Positions 1-11,006 of a stretch of DNA of 64,000 bases are shown piece after piece. The translations under genes and the position numbers were made by a program. This stretch comes from Sipunculus nudus (lineage: Eukaryota > Annelida > Sipuncula > Golfingiida > Sipunculidae), in NCBI GenBank assembly GCA_026874595.1, contig CM049322.1, positions 31,433,340 to 31,497,339 of the forward strand. Direction: 5' to 3'. Each line of letters starts with the position of its first letter. Position 1 is the stretch's first letter. The notes beneath the pieces are model-generated. The model had not been told where the DNA came from, ran no database searches, and worked only from the letters and a program-made list of their open reading frames with translations.

Positions 1-116
1 TTTCTCATAGTTCATTTGTACTTTTTCCAGAAATAGGTCTTCATGCTGAAAATAATCATTTCTATCGAAGAAATAAATGATTACAATGTTCTGATAAAAA
101 AATGTACAAATGTTCC

Positions 117-1548
117 TTTTTTGCTCAGCTGACTATAGTCGTGGTCCTTTGTACGTCGGCTGTCTGTCCGTCCGTCTGTCCGTCGTTCGTCCGTTAAACT
201 GGCACGTTTTGAAACCATTGGACCGATGAATCTGAAATTCGGCTAACAGTTATATGTCCCCAAAATCTCCTACCATACTGAAATTTGTAAGTCATCTGAG
301 CTATAGCGATCACTCTTTGTCCGTTGTCCGTCCTGACGGCCGGCCGTCTGTCCGTTAACAGGGCACAAATCGTAACCACTCTACTTGGAATCTTCTTCTA
401 AATTTACATCTAGAGAGGACCATGAAAAATCTCCTGAGAAACCTGGAACTAGGTCTCTGTTACCCCTATTCTTCAAGCTATGGGGCTCCAAAGTAATGAA
501 ATATTTGATACAAAAGCTCAAGTATCTGAACAGCTCATGCATTGATCACCATGACTCTTTGCATGGATAAAGATCATGAAGTGTTTCATCAGTTTCTGCA
601 GACTGATGGTACCACCTGTATTTTTTCGATTTTTTACATTTTTTTCTCTATTTTTGAGACCTTAAAAGATGCTGTCATCTGTTAACAGGGCACAAATCAT
701 AACGACTGGACCTAGAATTTTTTTTCTTAACATGCAGGGAGGCCCATAAAAGAGCTTCTTAAAAACATGAATTTAGGTCTCTGTTATCCATAACCTCTGA
801 GCTATGGGGCTCAGAAGTATACCCCCAGAATAACTAAAAGTTTTATACAAAAGCTTCAGTATCTGAACAACTAATGCATTGATAACCATGGTTCTTTGCA
901 TGCATATTCATCATAGAGGGTTTCATCATTTCCTGCAGACTGTTGGCGCCACCTGGATTTTTTTTAGAATTTTAAGCATTTTTTTCTCAAATTTTTGAGA
1001 CCTTTAAAGATACAGTCATCCATTAACGGGGTACAAATCATATAACTGCTGGACCCAGAATCTTTGAACTTGACATCCAGGTAGGTCCGTGAAAAATATC
1101 CTTGGAAACCTGAATTTAGGTCTCTGTTACCCATATTCCTTAGCTATGGGGCTTATAAACACCCCCAGCATAATTGAAAATTTGATACAAAAGCATGGTA
1201 CAAATCATAACCATTTGATCATGAATCTTCTTACTTGACATCCTGAGAGTTCTTCAAAAGTTCTCCCCAGACACCTAAAATTGGGTCACTGTGACCTGTC
1301 TATTTTCAGAGTTTTGGGGTATGTTTGAGCACCAGAGAAATAATGCAAAATACACACTCATTGCCAGATTCCTCAGGAAAGGCTGGTTGGATTGTCATCA
1401 AATTTGGTGTGCTTATGGGTCTTGATGGACTTAAGCTGATATGCGTGAACGATGATGCCACCTACATTTTCTTAATTAGTTGCCTGTGCAAGGACATATT
1501 GTCAACATGTCAGTCGGCTGAGCGTCATGACCCATGGGTCACTTGTTT
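117..1548 (+). repeat. Pearl/HINE-like non-autonomous element, copy 1
   Basis: The left end reads TTTTTTGCTCAGCTGACTAT followed by a (GTCC/GTCT)n-rich stretch. Inside are about three imperfect ~335-bp units, each opening with GGGCACAAATC and containing GAGCTATGGGGCTC-type and GGTCTCTGTTACC-type motifs. The right end holds GGCTGAGCGTCATGACC followed by the palindrome TGACCCATGGGTCA and a T run. Paired GCTCAGCTGA/GCTGAGC subterminal motifs and a 3' hairpin are what is described for Helentron-associated (HINE, including oyster pearl) elements. No coding capacity is seen. Class is inferred from structure, not from a database match. Confidence 0.55.
1284..1296. promoter_or_regulatory. Perfect GGTCAnnnTGACC palindrome
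   Basis: GGTCACTGTGACC occurs inside pearl/HINE-like copy 1. It matches the inverted-repeat-spacer-3 nuclear-receptor (oestrogen-response-element type) consensus. Function is not shown; it belongs to the repeat and recurs in copy 3. Confidence 0.35.
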
Positions 1549-1553
1549 TTTTT

Positions 1554-1960
1554 GTGGAGGTAACTGCCTCCATTTTGTTATGCTCTCCAATATAGTTCCT
1601 TTTTTAATTATGTACATCTGCAGAGTTCCATTTTGGTTTGGGACTACGTGACAGGGTGGTAGCACCTATCATATTATTTATGTATCTTGGTGTCACCCAG
1701 ACCTGGTGTCTACCACAGTTGCAGGTCCTTGGTGTGTAAACATCCCCATTGCCTTGGCTTAACACAGAGGAACCCCCAAAGACGCACGTGTTTGTGAGTG
1801 ATACACAGCTGTGGGGTACAGCCTTCCCATTAAGCCTGCAGAGTGCTCACCCTGGGTAGGGGCCGACCTTGAAAATCTTTATATTTTATAGTTAAATATT
1901 TGAACACACAGCCTCCTGGCTTTGAGTCCTGTGCTCAACGCCTGAGCCACAGAAGCCGGT
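1554..1960 (-). mobile_element. tRNA-derived SINE, copy 1
   Basis: Read on the - strand it starts ACCGGCTTCTGTGGCTCAG, containing a pol III A-box-like TGGCTCAGGCG. A decayed B-box-like GTGTTCAAATATT follows, then a ~330-bp body ending GGCAGTTACCTCCAC and an A run (T run at 1545-1553 on the + strand). It abuts the 3' end of the pearl/HINE-like copy 1. Three more copies lie at 8774, 19016 and 46364. Confidence 0.75.
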
Positions 1961-1999
1961 GAGTTTTTGGATACTATGTTTTCACGTGGGTTATGATGC

Positions 2000-2760
2000 A
2001 GGACAGATAAGGGCATCAATGTGTTCTATGAAAACGGGAATGTAGGTGACATGGCATCACCTGTCTAATCTATGAGAAAACTCTCCAAGATGGATGGACA
2101 TGCCAAATTTCAGACGAATACATCGAACTGCTGCTGAGATATGAGCAATTTTCACCCATCGCAAACACACGGATGGATGCCACATGAAAATGATTGCAAA
2201 TGGCACCACGAGTCTTGAGTATGAGATAAAGGTATCCGACATCTCTGGACATGCATAATGTCAGACCAATATGACAAACCCCTCCTGATAAAGAGAATCA
2301 GAGTATTTTAGGAAAACAGGAAGGTAGGTGGTGCCACCTGTTTGGTTTACAAGAAAACTCTCCATGATTGATGGTCTTGTCAAATTTCAGACTAATACAT
2401 TGAACCATTCCTTAGTTTTGAGTTTTTTTCACCAAAAGCAAATGCACAGATAGATGCCATGTGAAAATGCTACCATTCTAGAGTATGAGATGGAGGTACC
2501 CAAGATCTATGGACATCCACGGTTTCTGCCAAATACATTGAAGCAATCACTGTGACAAACAGATGACAAATGCATGTATCGATGCGATGTCAAAGTGGTT
2601 GTAGGTTGCTACACCAGTCTGGAGTATGAGATCTTTGAACACATTACGTTTCAGCCCAAAACATTGAACCTCTCCTGATATATTGGCTGGTATGCCCGAG
2701 ACATTCAGATTTATACTGCATGAACAGGATTGCAGGTGGCGCCACTTGTCATTGTTTGGC
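2000..2760 (-). repeat. ~280-bp tandem repeat family (about 2.7 units)
   Basis: The phrase GAAAACTCTCC recurs at 2075 and 2353, each followed by a 'gatgg...caaatttcagac' segment, giving a period near 278 bp. The reverse complement of the same unit (GCTCATATCT..., TTTTCTCGTAAACCAGACTG) recurs at 18400-19520. The open frames here are by-products of the repeat. Confidence 0.6.
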
Positions 2761-2983
2761 ACCAGTTCAGGTATGCCAGGTTCACAGAGATCAGTCCAAG
2801 GGTCTAAAAGGAGTTCTCTGGAAATGAATGCAATGGCTGTGACAGCTGAACCTGAGTAAAAACATAGTTAGGGCAAAAATCTGTTTTGGGGATGAAATGA
2901 AAGTGTATCACTTCTCTTCTGATTACTGGTCACAGAGGACCAAGACATACACAAGTGTTTATTTGCCTGTGTTCTCTCTTCAG

Positions 2984-3289
2984 ACACTGCCAAGCAGCCT
3001 GACCATCCGACCTGGGGGAAGAGAGTGTTCACAGGTTTGGGTCAAGATGTCTCGTTATCAATCAAAGTAGATGCCTATCCAACCAGTGTCAATTTTATCT
3101 GGTACTATGTACGAGGAGAAAACATCACTAGAGTCCAGGAGGACGAGCGCACCACAATAACCTCTCACCCTCCACAGAGTACGCTGAACATCACCAATAT
3201 CACGATGACTGATCTGGGCAACTACACAGTCCATGTAGAGAACGGAGTCCGGTCTGGCAGCAGTTTTTCATATTTGGTAATACCTAAAG
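2984..3289 (+). CDS. IgSF receptor gene A, Ig-like domain exon
   Basis: This 306-bp exon has phase 1 at both ends. The acceptor is TTCTCTCTTCAG ending at 2983 and the donor is AAAG|GTATGG at 3290. The reading frame is fully open, about 102 residues. It reads as an I-set-like Ig domain: a B-strand segment QDVSLSIKVDAYP, a core tryptophan in VNFIWYYV, and an E-F segment LNITNITMTDLGNYTVHVEN. The positions that normally hold the disulfide cysteines are hydrophobic or polar, so the fold would lack the canonical bridge. Four N-glycosylation sequons (three NIT, one NYT) suggest an extracellular location. It joins the FN3 exon at 5612 in phase (G + AT). Signal peptide and any further N-terminal domains must lie upstream of the window, because 1-2983 is repeats. 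The exact ligand and family name are unknown. Confidence 0.8.
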
Positions 3290-3539
3290 GTATGGAAGTG
3301 TGCTCAGTAATTTTCAGAGTTTAACTGGATTGAAAGAAACTTTAATCAAATAGGAATTTTTTAAAGTGCAAGTTGCAGCTAAATTAATGCAATTTATTGG
3401 GAAATACATACATTTCAGATAATTGAAGAATATTGGAGATGTTGCATATATGCATATTTTTGGCTTTTTCTTTTGTTATAAAATTGCTGTGTCAGTGTGG
3501 GTATTATTTTTGAAGTCATACTTTGAAAACTTTCAACTG

Positions 3540-4310
3540 AACTTCCAGGGAGGTCAATAAAAATCTCCTTGGAAACCTGGAATTAGGTAACTGTGACCTA
3601 TATCCTCCGAGCTATGGAGCATGTTTGTACCCCAAGAGTGATTAAAATTTGATACAAAACCTCCAGTGTCTTGATAATTATTCCACTGATTGCCATGAAT
3701 CTTGCCTTGAATATGGACCATGACTAGTTTTGTCAGTTCCCAAAAACTAGTAGCCCCTGAGCTATAGTAATGGACCTTTATCCGCCTGTCCATTTAGCTG
3801 GACGTCTGTTAACAAGGCGCGTTTTGAAATTGACCTACAAATCCAAAATTCAGTATAAAGTTAGATGTACCTAAGTTCTCCTACCAAACCCAAAACTGAG
3901 TAACTGACTTCGTTCCCTTAAGAAATTAAGGAAAAACCTCCATTTCCCACGATTCTTTCCAAGCATATTGATCATTCAGTGTTCCATCAATTCCTGATGA
4001 CTTGTGAAGCACCTGCAATTTTTCAAATATTAGCATTCTATTTTAGAAGTTCAAATGAAGCAGTCTGTCTGTTAGCAGGGCACAAATCGCAACTGCTGGA
4101 AACTTCTAACTGAACACCCAGGGAGGTCAATAAAAGATCTCTAGACACAGCTGATTAATTCCCTATTTAGGCTCGGGCTTAGTACAAGGTCAAGGACAAA
4201 AGGTCAAGAGTCAAGGTCAGATGATCCAAATTTTAATAAAGTTCATAAAAATATCATTGTAGACAAATTCAGCTCAGGGTTGAGACCCGTGGGTCCCTGG
4301 CTTGTAAGTG
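3540..4310 (+). repeat. Pearl/HINE-like fragment(s) in gene A intron
   Basis: The segment has the family phrases (CCAGGGAGGTCAATAAAA, AACTGTGACCTATATCC, GAGCTATGGAGC) and a second left-end-like start near 3760-3830 (TCCGCCTGTCC...GTTAACAAGGCGCG). It ends with GACCCGTGGGTC near 4283, a hairpin-forming 3' end. Direct AGGTCA half-sites are frequent between 4165 and 4220. No gene is seen. Confidence 0.45.
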
Positions 4311-4569
4311 AATTAATTGGATAAACATGTGGGAGAAAGTGAGAAGAATGTGGGCTTAGGGAAAGGCACAGGGAGAAGGTTTCCATGAATTCAGCCCTGC
4401 CTGGGTAACCTTATTATAATACACTAACACTGGTTGAGCACCCCTGCTGTCACAGGTGTCCAGTAATTTTCATATCACCCAACCTCCCCCTCCTTTTTTT
4501 ACCCCCCCCCCCAGCAATATTCACCAAGTGCAATGCAAAAATTGTTATTGCTTGAACTGTATTTTCTTA

Positions 4570-5545
4570 ACTATACAGCTGTGTCCAGTCCAATCTACAA
4601 ATCTTTACTTGATAAAGTAATTTCAATAAGGGAATCTAGAGGTAATGTTTCATGTTTAAAGAAATTTATTTCCTTTTAAAAAATTTTAATGAATTATTAT
4701 AAAATTAAATCCATCATTGTGCAAATTATGATAATATATGAGCCAAATTATAGATAAATAATGGTGCAATTTAGAATTGTGAATTCTGAATCAAGTGTTA
4801 TTTCAGATATTAATTATTTTGCAACCTTATAAAATTTATATTTTGTGATAAAAAAAAATCAGCTTTATGCATAATGCAATGGTGTATGAGCAAAATTAGG
4901 GGTAAATGATGATGCAAATTAATATTGTGAAACAAATTATTTATTCAGATATACATGTTTATGTTAAATTGCAAATTTATAAAAATTTAAAAACTTGAAG
5001 GAAAAAATTATATAATAAAAAAATGAGGATGTAATTCAAAGATTTGTTCATTATTTTCTGCCTCACAGATTTGGAAATAAAGTGGTTTGTTTGTCCATCT
5101 CTCCGTTTAGTATTTAATATTTAATAAGCATGAATCAACTGTTACCATATTGCAATATGTTAAATTTTTATTTAAAAAATTCTCAGAATCAATGCAAAGA
5201 TTTGTTCATTATTTTCTGTCTCACAGATTGGGGAAAGAAAGTGGTTTGTTTGTCCATCTCTCCGTTTAGTATTAAATATCTAATAAGCATGAATCAACTG
5301 TTACCATATTGCAATATGTTAAATTTTTATAAAAAAAAATCTCAGAATCAATGCAAAGATTTGTTCATTATTTTCTGCCTCACGGAATGGGAAATAAAGT
5401 GGTTTGTTTGTCAATCTCTCCGTTTAGTAATAAATATTTAATAAGCATGAATCAGCTATTAACATATTTCAATAAGTTAAATTTTTAGTAAAAAAAAATC
5501 TCAGAATCAATTTCAACTGAGCGCCGTGACCCACAGGTCACTTGA
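4570..5545 (+). repeat. AT-rich element with ~150-160-bp tandem units and 3' hairpin
   Basis: Units starting GAGCCAAATTATAGATAAAT (4740) and GAGCAAAATTAGGGGTAAAT (4889) are followed by three units that restart at GATTTGTTCATTATTTTCTG (5041, 5199, 5359), giving periods of 158 and 160 bp. The block ends CTGAGCGCCGTGACC CACA GGTCAC near 5540, the same hairpin type as the pearl/HINE-like copies. A related AT-rich unit with ATGATGCAAATTA recurs at 60780-60880. The 5130-5441 open frame, which repeats its own peptide, is a product of the tandem units. Confidence 0.6.
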
Positions 5546-5611
5546 TTTACAAGTGGCAGAAATATGATATATTATTACTGACCAGGTAAAAGCTTCTTAT
5601 TTCATGACCAG

Positions 5612-5917
5612 ATGGCCCAGGGCCCCCAGAAATAGATGTCACCAGGAGTTTTTCAACCGCTGTCTCGGTGGAGATATGGTGGCGATCAAATTCTGATGGA
5701 GGCTACCCACAAACCTTCAGTGTCCACTACAGACAGGTTGGACAAGAGTTTTTGCAGTTCCAATCAGGAATCAAAGATAAAGGTCTGGGCAATCTTCACC
5801 ACACCAGAGTGACGCTACTTACTCCGGGAACATTATACGAGTTCACGGTGAAGGCTCAAAATGAACATAATGGAGGATCCACAGCTACATCCAACATTGT
5901 ACAGATCACCTCATCAG
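5612..5917 (+). CDS. IgSF receptor gene A, FN3 domain exon 1
   Basis: This 306-bp exon has phase 1 at both ends. The acceptor is TTTCATGACCAG ending at 5611 and the donor is CAG|GTAAGG at 5918. It encodes a typical fibronectin type III domain of about 102 residues. It opens GPPEIDVTRSF, has the B-strand tryptophan pair VEIWWRSN, a C-strand FSVHYRQVG, and the hallmark LTPGTLYEFTVKAQNEHNGG before the last strand NIVQITSSG. FN3 domains are extracellular beta-sandwich modules used as spacers or for adhesion, commonly membrane-proximal after Ig domains. The splice with the preceding Ig exon completes a GAT codon and with the next FN3 exon a GAA codon. A repeat element ends about 65 bp upstream of the acceptor. 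Confidence 0.9.
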
Positions 5918-6850
5918 GTAAGGTCGTCATATTATGTATAGCCATAAGGCCATAAATGTCATTTATTGTCATCTTGTTCACAACTTCATTAAATAATATA
6001 ACAGACTATAACCAGTTTTAATTTGTTAAGGGTTTGGGTCATGTTTTTAGAAGAAAAAATGTATGATCTTTGGTGGTCAGTTCAGTTTCACTTCATCACA
6101 GTTAGTAACAGCATATGTGATTTTATTTCTGTTGCATGATGTATTTGTTTATAATTTGCGTTTTTATTTATTTGCATGTTATTACCAAAAATAATATAAA
6201 ATTGTGTGTTTTTATCCATCTTACTATGTATTTGTTCAAACAAAAAGTTTCAAGTCCTTATATATCTGACTTGACAGATTCATTAATTCCCCATCGCCTC
6301 TATAGAGTTATTATAGCTACATTTTGAACTACCTGTATGCACAAAAGCAAACCTAAGATGGTAGTATTTTATCTGGAAACTAGAAACCCAAAAATGTTAG
6401 ACAAATCTATTTAAATTATTCGTCGACCTTAGCATGCTGCCTTAAAATTAAGAAAAATCAGTTTCGGGATTATTTGAAAAATTTTAGCCAACCTGTGAGC
6501 TTATGCGATGGTGTGGCATTGTTCCTTATTAACCATATTATCTCAACGACAGCAGGAACCAGCATCACCAAATTGTATGCACAAATTCAGTCATCTATAA
6601 AACACTATCAGATTGAGCTTATTTGGTTGTCGGATTGATGTTCCAGAGAGCTTTCACCGTAACCCCGGCGTTGGCGTTAGCACCAGCGTGATCAGTAGAC
6701 ACGTGAGATTAAAGTTTTTAGTTAACTCTTTATAACTCGTCAGACTTACCCGTTTGCTCTCATATTATACATTTATATTGTATAGGTAGTTAGGACTCCC
6801 CCTTTGATTATAGGATCAAAAGATTAAAATTCAAGGTCACAGGTCCTTGT

Positions 6851-8435
6851 TAGCTCACCTAACTGAAAGTCTACTGAGGTATAGGAATGGCGCTTTGTCC
6901 GTCGTCCGTCTGGCCTTCTGGTCGTTCGTTAGCTGGGCACTACTCCTAACTGCTGGTCCTAGAAACTTCTTTGTGAACATTCAAGGAGGTCAATAAAATC
7001 TGCTTGAAAACCTGAAATTAGGCCCATGCGACATATATCCTCTGAGCTATGGGGCTTTTAAGTACACCCTAAAATCATAAAAAAATTTGATACAAAAACT
7101 CCAATATCTTGATAATTAATGCATGGATTGTCATGAAACTTGCTGTGAATATTGACCATGATTAGTTTTGTCCCTTCACGAAAAGTGGTGGCACCACCTG
7201 TATTTTTCTTATTTTTACGATTATTTTTCTTTTTTTTTTACTATAAAATGACAACAGTCTTGTCCATTTCTCAGCTGTGATTCCATCTAGTGTCCAAAAA
7301 CCTGGTTTGTTTATTGATCACAAGTGGATGCCCTATAGTAATCACCCTGTCTGTCTGTTTGTTCGTCTGTCTGTCTGTCCATCCGTCCATCCACACAAAT
7401 GTGTTTCCAGATGATAACTTCAGGTTGGATTGACATATGGATTTCAACCATGACTTACACATGGCCCTTAACTAAAGAAAGAGCGTGTATGATTTTTGGG
7501 TCATGAGGTAAAAGGTCATGGTCACAGGACTCACTTCTTTAAAAAGATTAAGGCTTCATTTTAGCCAAGCTTTTTATCCCAAACTTTCCATCTTGCACAT
7601 TGAGCTAACTTGCCGGTATGGGAGAGAATAAATGAATTTGGGGTTCAAAGGTCAAAGGCACAGGGGCCATCTGTTTACAAATTAGTTTCCAGATGATAAC
7701 TCCAGTTTAGTTTGACATACTGGTTGCAAACTTAAGTTATATATGGCTCACTACTAAAGTAAGAACTCTGTTGATTTTGGGGTCCTAAGGTCAAAGGTCA
7801 AGAGCACAGGACCCATTTCTTTAAAAGGAATTTCAAATATGCATTTCAAGCCAAATTTTTCATCACAAACTTTCCATCTTCAAGATATTACTCACATGCC
7901 AATATGGGAAGATTCTTTTAGTTTGGGGTCATATGGTCAATGGTCAAGGTCAAAAGGCCCATCCAATTACAAATTAGGTTATGGATGATAATTCTGCTTT
8001 TGCTAGACAGATTGGCTTCAAACTTGATTTATTAATGACCCACCACATAAGTATATTCATATTGATTTTCAGGGTTCAAAGGTTAAAAGTGAAGGTCTCA
8101 GGAGCTACATCTTTAAAATTATTGTGGATGCACTGTAAATCAAACCTTTCATCCCAAACTTTCCCTCTTTCACAAATGGCTTACTTGCCCATAGTGGAAG
8201 AAATCTGTAGATTTTGTGGTAAACTTGTCAGAGGTCAAGGTCACTGGACCCAATTTTTTTAAAGCTTATTACAATAAACTAAATGCTGCAAGTTCAAGGG
8301 TAACAAGTTCTCAGATTTTTGGGTCACAAAGTCATTTGTTAAGGTCACAGGACCGTCGAAAAATGTTGTTAAAAATATCCTTATAGACAAATACAGCTGA
8401 GTGTTGAGACCCCTTGGTCCCTAGTCTTCCTTGAA
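6851..8435 (+). repeat. Pearl/HINE-like element in gene A intron
   Basis: It begins TTGTTAGCTCACCTAACTGAA followed by GTCCGTCGTCCGTCTGG, and ends with AGCTGAGTGTTGAGACC and CCTTGGTCCCTAG. Inside are AGGTCAAAGGTCAAG-type direct repeats (about 7650, 7790, 7930). The open frames on either strand are short and not conserved-looking. No gene is seen here. Confidence 0.5.
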
Positions 8436-8773
8436 CAAGACCAGTTAAAGTTTTTTTTATGTTTTAGCTCATGTCTCAATTGCTAATGAAGATTTTTCAA
8501 TAAAATTTGCTGCACTGATGAACAGTAACAATACCCATCACAGCTATGAAAATTTTACCCATATTTTAATATCTGGGGCATTAATTAGCATTTAACGAAA
8601 CAAATTTGCACATACCACAACCAAGATCAGTTTAATTTTTAAATAAACTCTTCAAAACTCAGCAACCACTTTCTATATTACTTTCATATTTCATATTCCA
8701 TTGTACAGGGGGTTAGGGATCCCCCCCTGTGATTGAGGATCCGAAGGTCAAGGTCCCAGGTAAAAGTTTATAC

Positions 8774-9182
8774 ATCAGCTTCTGTGGATTATGGTTAAAT
8801 CACAGGGCTCAAAGACAGGAGGTGGTGAGCTCAAATCTTAGAGAAGACAGTGAGATATTTATTGTCTGCCCCGCCGCAGGGTGAGTGCTCTGCAAGCTTT
8901 ATGGGAAGGCTATGCCCTACAGCGTTGTTTCACTCACAAACGAGCTTGTCTTTGGGGGGTTCCTCGATGTTATTACCCAGCAGTGATGATGGTTACACAC
9001 CCAGGACCCGCAGGTGAGGAAGACACCAGGCCTGGGTGACACCAGGATACAAAAATAATATGATAGGAAGCAAGTGCTACCACCCTTTCAATTGATCCAA
9101 ACCAAAATAGAACTCTGCAAGTATACCTGCTCAGATAAAAATTTAGATAATGGATACAGAAACTGGAGGCGGTTACCTCCAC
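8774..9182 (+). mobile_element. tRNA-derived SINE, copy 2, next to an exon acceptor
   Basis: The head is decayed (CAGCTTCTGTGGATTATGG; B-box-like GAGCTCAAATCTT). The body matches the other copies: GGGTGAGTGCTCTGCAAGC, TTTCACTCACAAACGAGC, and the end GGCGGTTACCTCCAC. The tail CAACAAAATATTAAAAAATC runs straight into the polypyrimidine tract of the gene A exon at 9222. Confidence 0.75.
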
Positions 9183-9221
9183 AACAAAATATTAAAAAAT
9201 CTTGCTGTCTCTTCCTTAAAG

Positions 9222-9536
9222 AAAGACCAATAGTGAAGAATTCAACGACAAGTGTACAGCGTCATGGCAGCGAGGCCTATCTGACCTGGGAGAGACCAGG
9301 TGGGGTATACGATACACAGCGTATAGAGCAGCAAGATACTACAGGCCAGAGACAGGAGAGAAGTACAGCTGTATGTACACCACCGACATTTCAGGTATCA
9401 GAGAACCTGACAGTGGATACAACCAGCTACAACGTGACTGATCTGGTTCAAGGTCGTACTTACCAGTTTGTTCTGGTGCTGTTCTATAAAGGAGACGAGG
9501 TGCAGCGACAGGGGTTTACACAACCTTTGGAAATAA
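9222..9536 (+). CDS. IgSF receptor gene A, FN3 domain exon 2
   Basis: This 315-bp exon is phase 1 at both ends. The acceptor is CTCTTCCTTAAAG ending at 9221. The donor is a weaker AA|GTGAAT at 9537. It encodes about 105 residues. The start (ERPIVKNSTTSV), EAYLTWERPGG and YNVTDLVQGRTYQFVLVLFY fit a second, more divergent FN3 domain: the B-strand tryptophan and the L-x-x-G-x-x-Y signature of the E-F region are present. Sequons NST, NLT and NVT support an extracellular position. One unpaired cysteine lies in STAVCTPP. The frame also stays open upstream into the SINE, but the in-phase acceptor and the SINE border show that part is intronic. The exon directly precedes the transmembrane exon. Confidence 0.82.
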
Positions 9537-10103
9537 GTGAATATTTATCTCTTCAGGAACTTCTTTGTCTTATATCCGGCTAATAAAATCTGAATAACAA
9601 TATCTCTCAGTACAGAAGCACAAGTTTTTTATATAATCGTTTATGAATACATGTACATGTAAAACAGATATTCCTTTCTGTCATTAAAAGGTGTGAAAAA
9701 ACCCAAATAAATAACTGAAATTATTATTAAAATTTATTTGTCTTTTTCTTATTTGTCATCCTTGAAAAAATATAAATGATGTTTGATAAGGTGTTCCACA
9801 ATAAAGTAGCCTTAGACGTAATTGATTCCATTCCAAATAATACAACATTTATGCATTATTTGAAAATTATTATTTGACAGGATAACAGTTAACAATAAAA
9901 TGATCCCACAGCTTAATATTCCGTGAACCTATGTGATGTTTTATGGGCTTTCCCTTCTTCAATTATTAATATTTTTGTTAAATTTGAAATGTGGTGTTTG
10001 TTGAATATTCATCTTCTGAATTTGATAATCCTTGAATATATTAAAACTTGATAAAGAACCTGAAGGAAACACTGATTAACTAATCTCGGCTTTAACTGTT
10101 TAG

Positions 10104-10232
10104 ATCCAAATTCATCTAGTGGGCTAAATGCCGGAGCATTGGCTGGTGGTATCATTGGATCTCTGCTAGTCATCATTACTATTTCTGCTCTTGTTTGGAT
10201 TTTCTGTCACAGAAACACAAAGGAGCATAAAG
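10104..10232 (+). CDS. IgSF receptor gene A, transmembrane exon
   Basis: This 129-bp exon is phase 1 at both ends. The acceptor is TTAACTGTTTAG ending at 10103 and the donor is AAAG|GTGTGT at 10233. It encodes a short Ser/Asn-rich juxtamembrane stretch (NPNSSSGLNAGALA), one hydrophobic helix (GGIIGSLLVIITISALVWIF, about 20-25 residues) and a basic stop-transfer CHRNTKEHK. With extracellular Ig/FN3 modules before it and tyrosine-motif exons after it, the protein is a type I single-pass plasma-membrane receptor. No charged residue sits within the helix, so there is no sign of pairing with a charged adaptor chain. A cysteine just after the helix could be palmitoylated; that is inference. Confidence 0.9.
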
Positions 10233-10530
10233 GTGTGTGTTTACATTTTTATAAATTGCTGACTGACGTAGAACTTTTTTCGTAATTCTACTTTCCATTA
10301 TAATCCGAAAAATATTTATGAAATTTATCGAACTTATCAATAAAAATTGCGGAACATAAAGGTATACATTATCATGCTTAATGCATGTGTCCATGGATGT
10401 GTAACATATTTAATATTCATAATAATATGCTAATATTATGATGCTATTGAATGATGACTTATGAGAAAATGCTAATATGGCAAATTTATAACCTACTCGG
10501 TCAGAAAATTATTCTTTTGTTTATAAACAG

Positions 10531-10619
10531 ATTTGGTTTTGATAATAAATCATTTTTTAAAGAAACTGGACAATGCCATATATCCAAAAGAGAAAAGGGT
10601 AGAGAAGACAGTCTTCCAG
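10531..10619 (+). other. Possible alternative cytoplasmic exon of gene A (doubtful)
   Basis: An acceptor-like TTTATAAACAG and donor-like CTTCCAG|GTATCG bracket 89 bp that is open in two frames. It is not a multiple of three and breaks the all-phase-1 pattern. The neighbouring exons at 10104 and 10941 join in phase without it. It may be a cryptic or decayed exon. Confidence 0.15.
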
Positions 10620-10940
10620 GTATCGCTATTTAATTACCAGATACTATATAATATCTGAGGCATTTTTATTGTATGTAAGTCAATTTTAACTTGTTTTAGA
10701 ACAGCCTCTCTCAGTTTTTATTTCAACCTTGTGTATCATACTCTTGTCATGTGACAAAAATATTGTGTGTTCAAACTTCATATGTTAATTATACTCAACG
10801 TTGTCTGATATATACCTACTTCTTGTCCCTTAGTCTAAGGTATCGATTACTTATATTTATGTTTAAATCTGATTACCTATATTTAATATTTGTTTTAATG
10901 TGTATTTTATGGCATTCGCAAGATAAAAACTTTCTTCCAG

Positions 10941-11006
10941 AGCAAACCTATGAATTTCTGAATAAACCCGTGGAGTATGAAAACCTGAAGATGAACAGAA
11001 GTGAAG
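10941..11006 (+). CDS. IgSF receptor gene A, cytoplasmic tyrosine exon 1
   Basis: This 66-bp exon is phase 1 at both ends. The acceptor is ACTTTCTTCCAG ending at 10940 and the donor is GAAG|GTACGG at 11007. It encodes EQTYEFLNKPVEYENLKMNR plus two residues. Two YxxL motifs lie nine residues apart (YEFL and YENL). VEYENL fits the ITIM consensus (V-x-Y-x-x-L), and Y-E-N is also a Grb2-SH2 type pYxN site. The pair resembles an ITAM, but the gap between the two YxxL cores is five residues, shorter than the classical six to eight or more. This exon starts the signalling tail right after the transmembrane exon. The next exon repeats the same layout, which points to tandem exon duplication. Confidence 0.87.

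Noticed and set aside
1900-1960. tRNA gene signature (A and B boxes) on the - strand
   Set aside because: The head is degenerate and fused to a conserved ~330-bp body repeated elsewhere, so it is a SINE rather than a tRNA gene.
9074-9221. Extension of the second FN3 frame upstream to an ATG at 9074
   Set aside because: This part is SINE sequence plus a splice acceptor; the exon starts at 9222 in phase with its neighbours.
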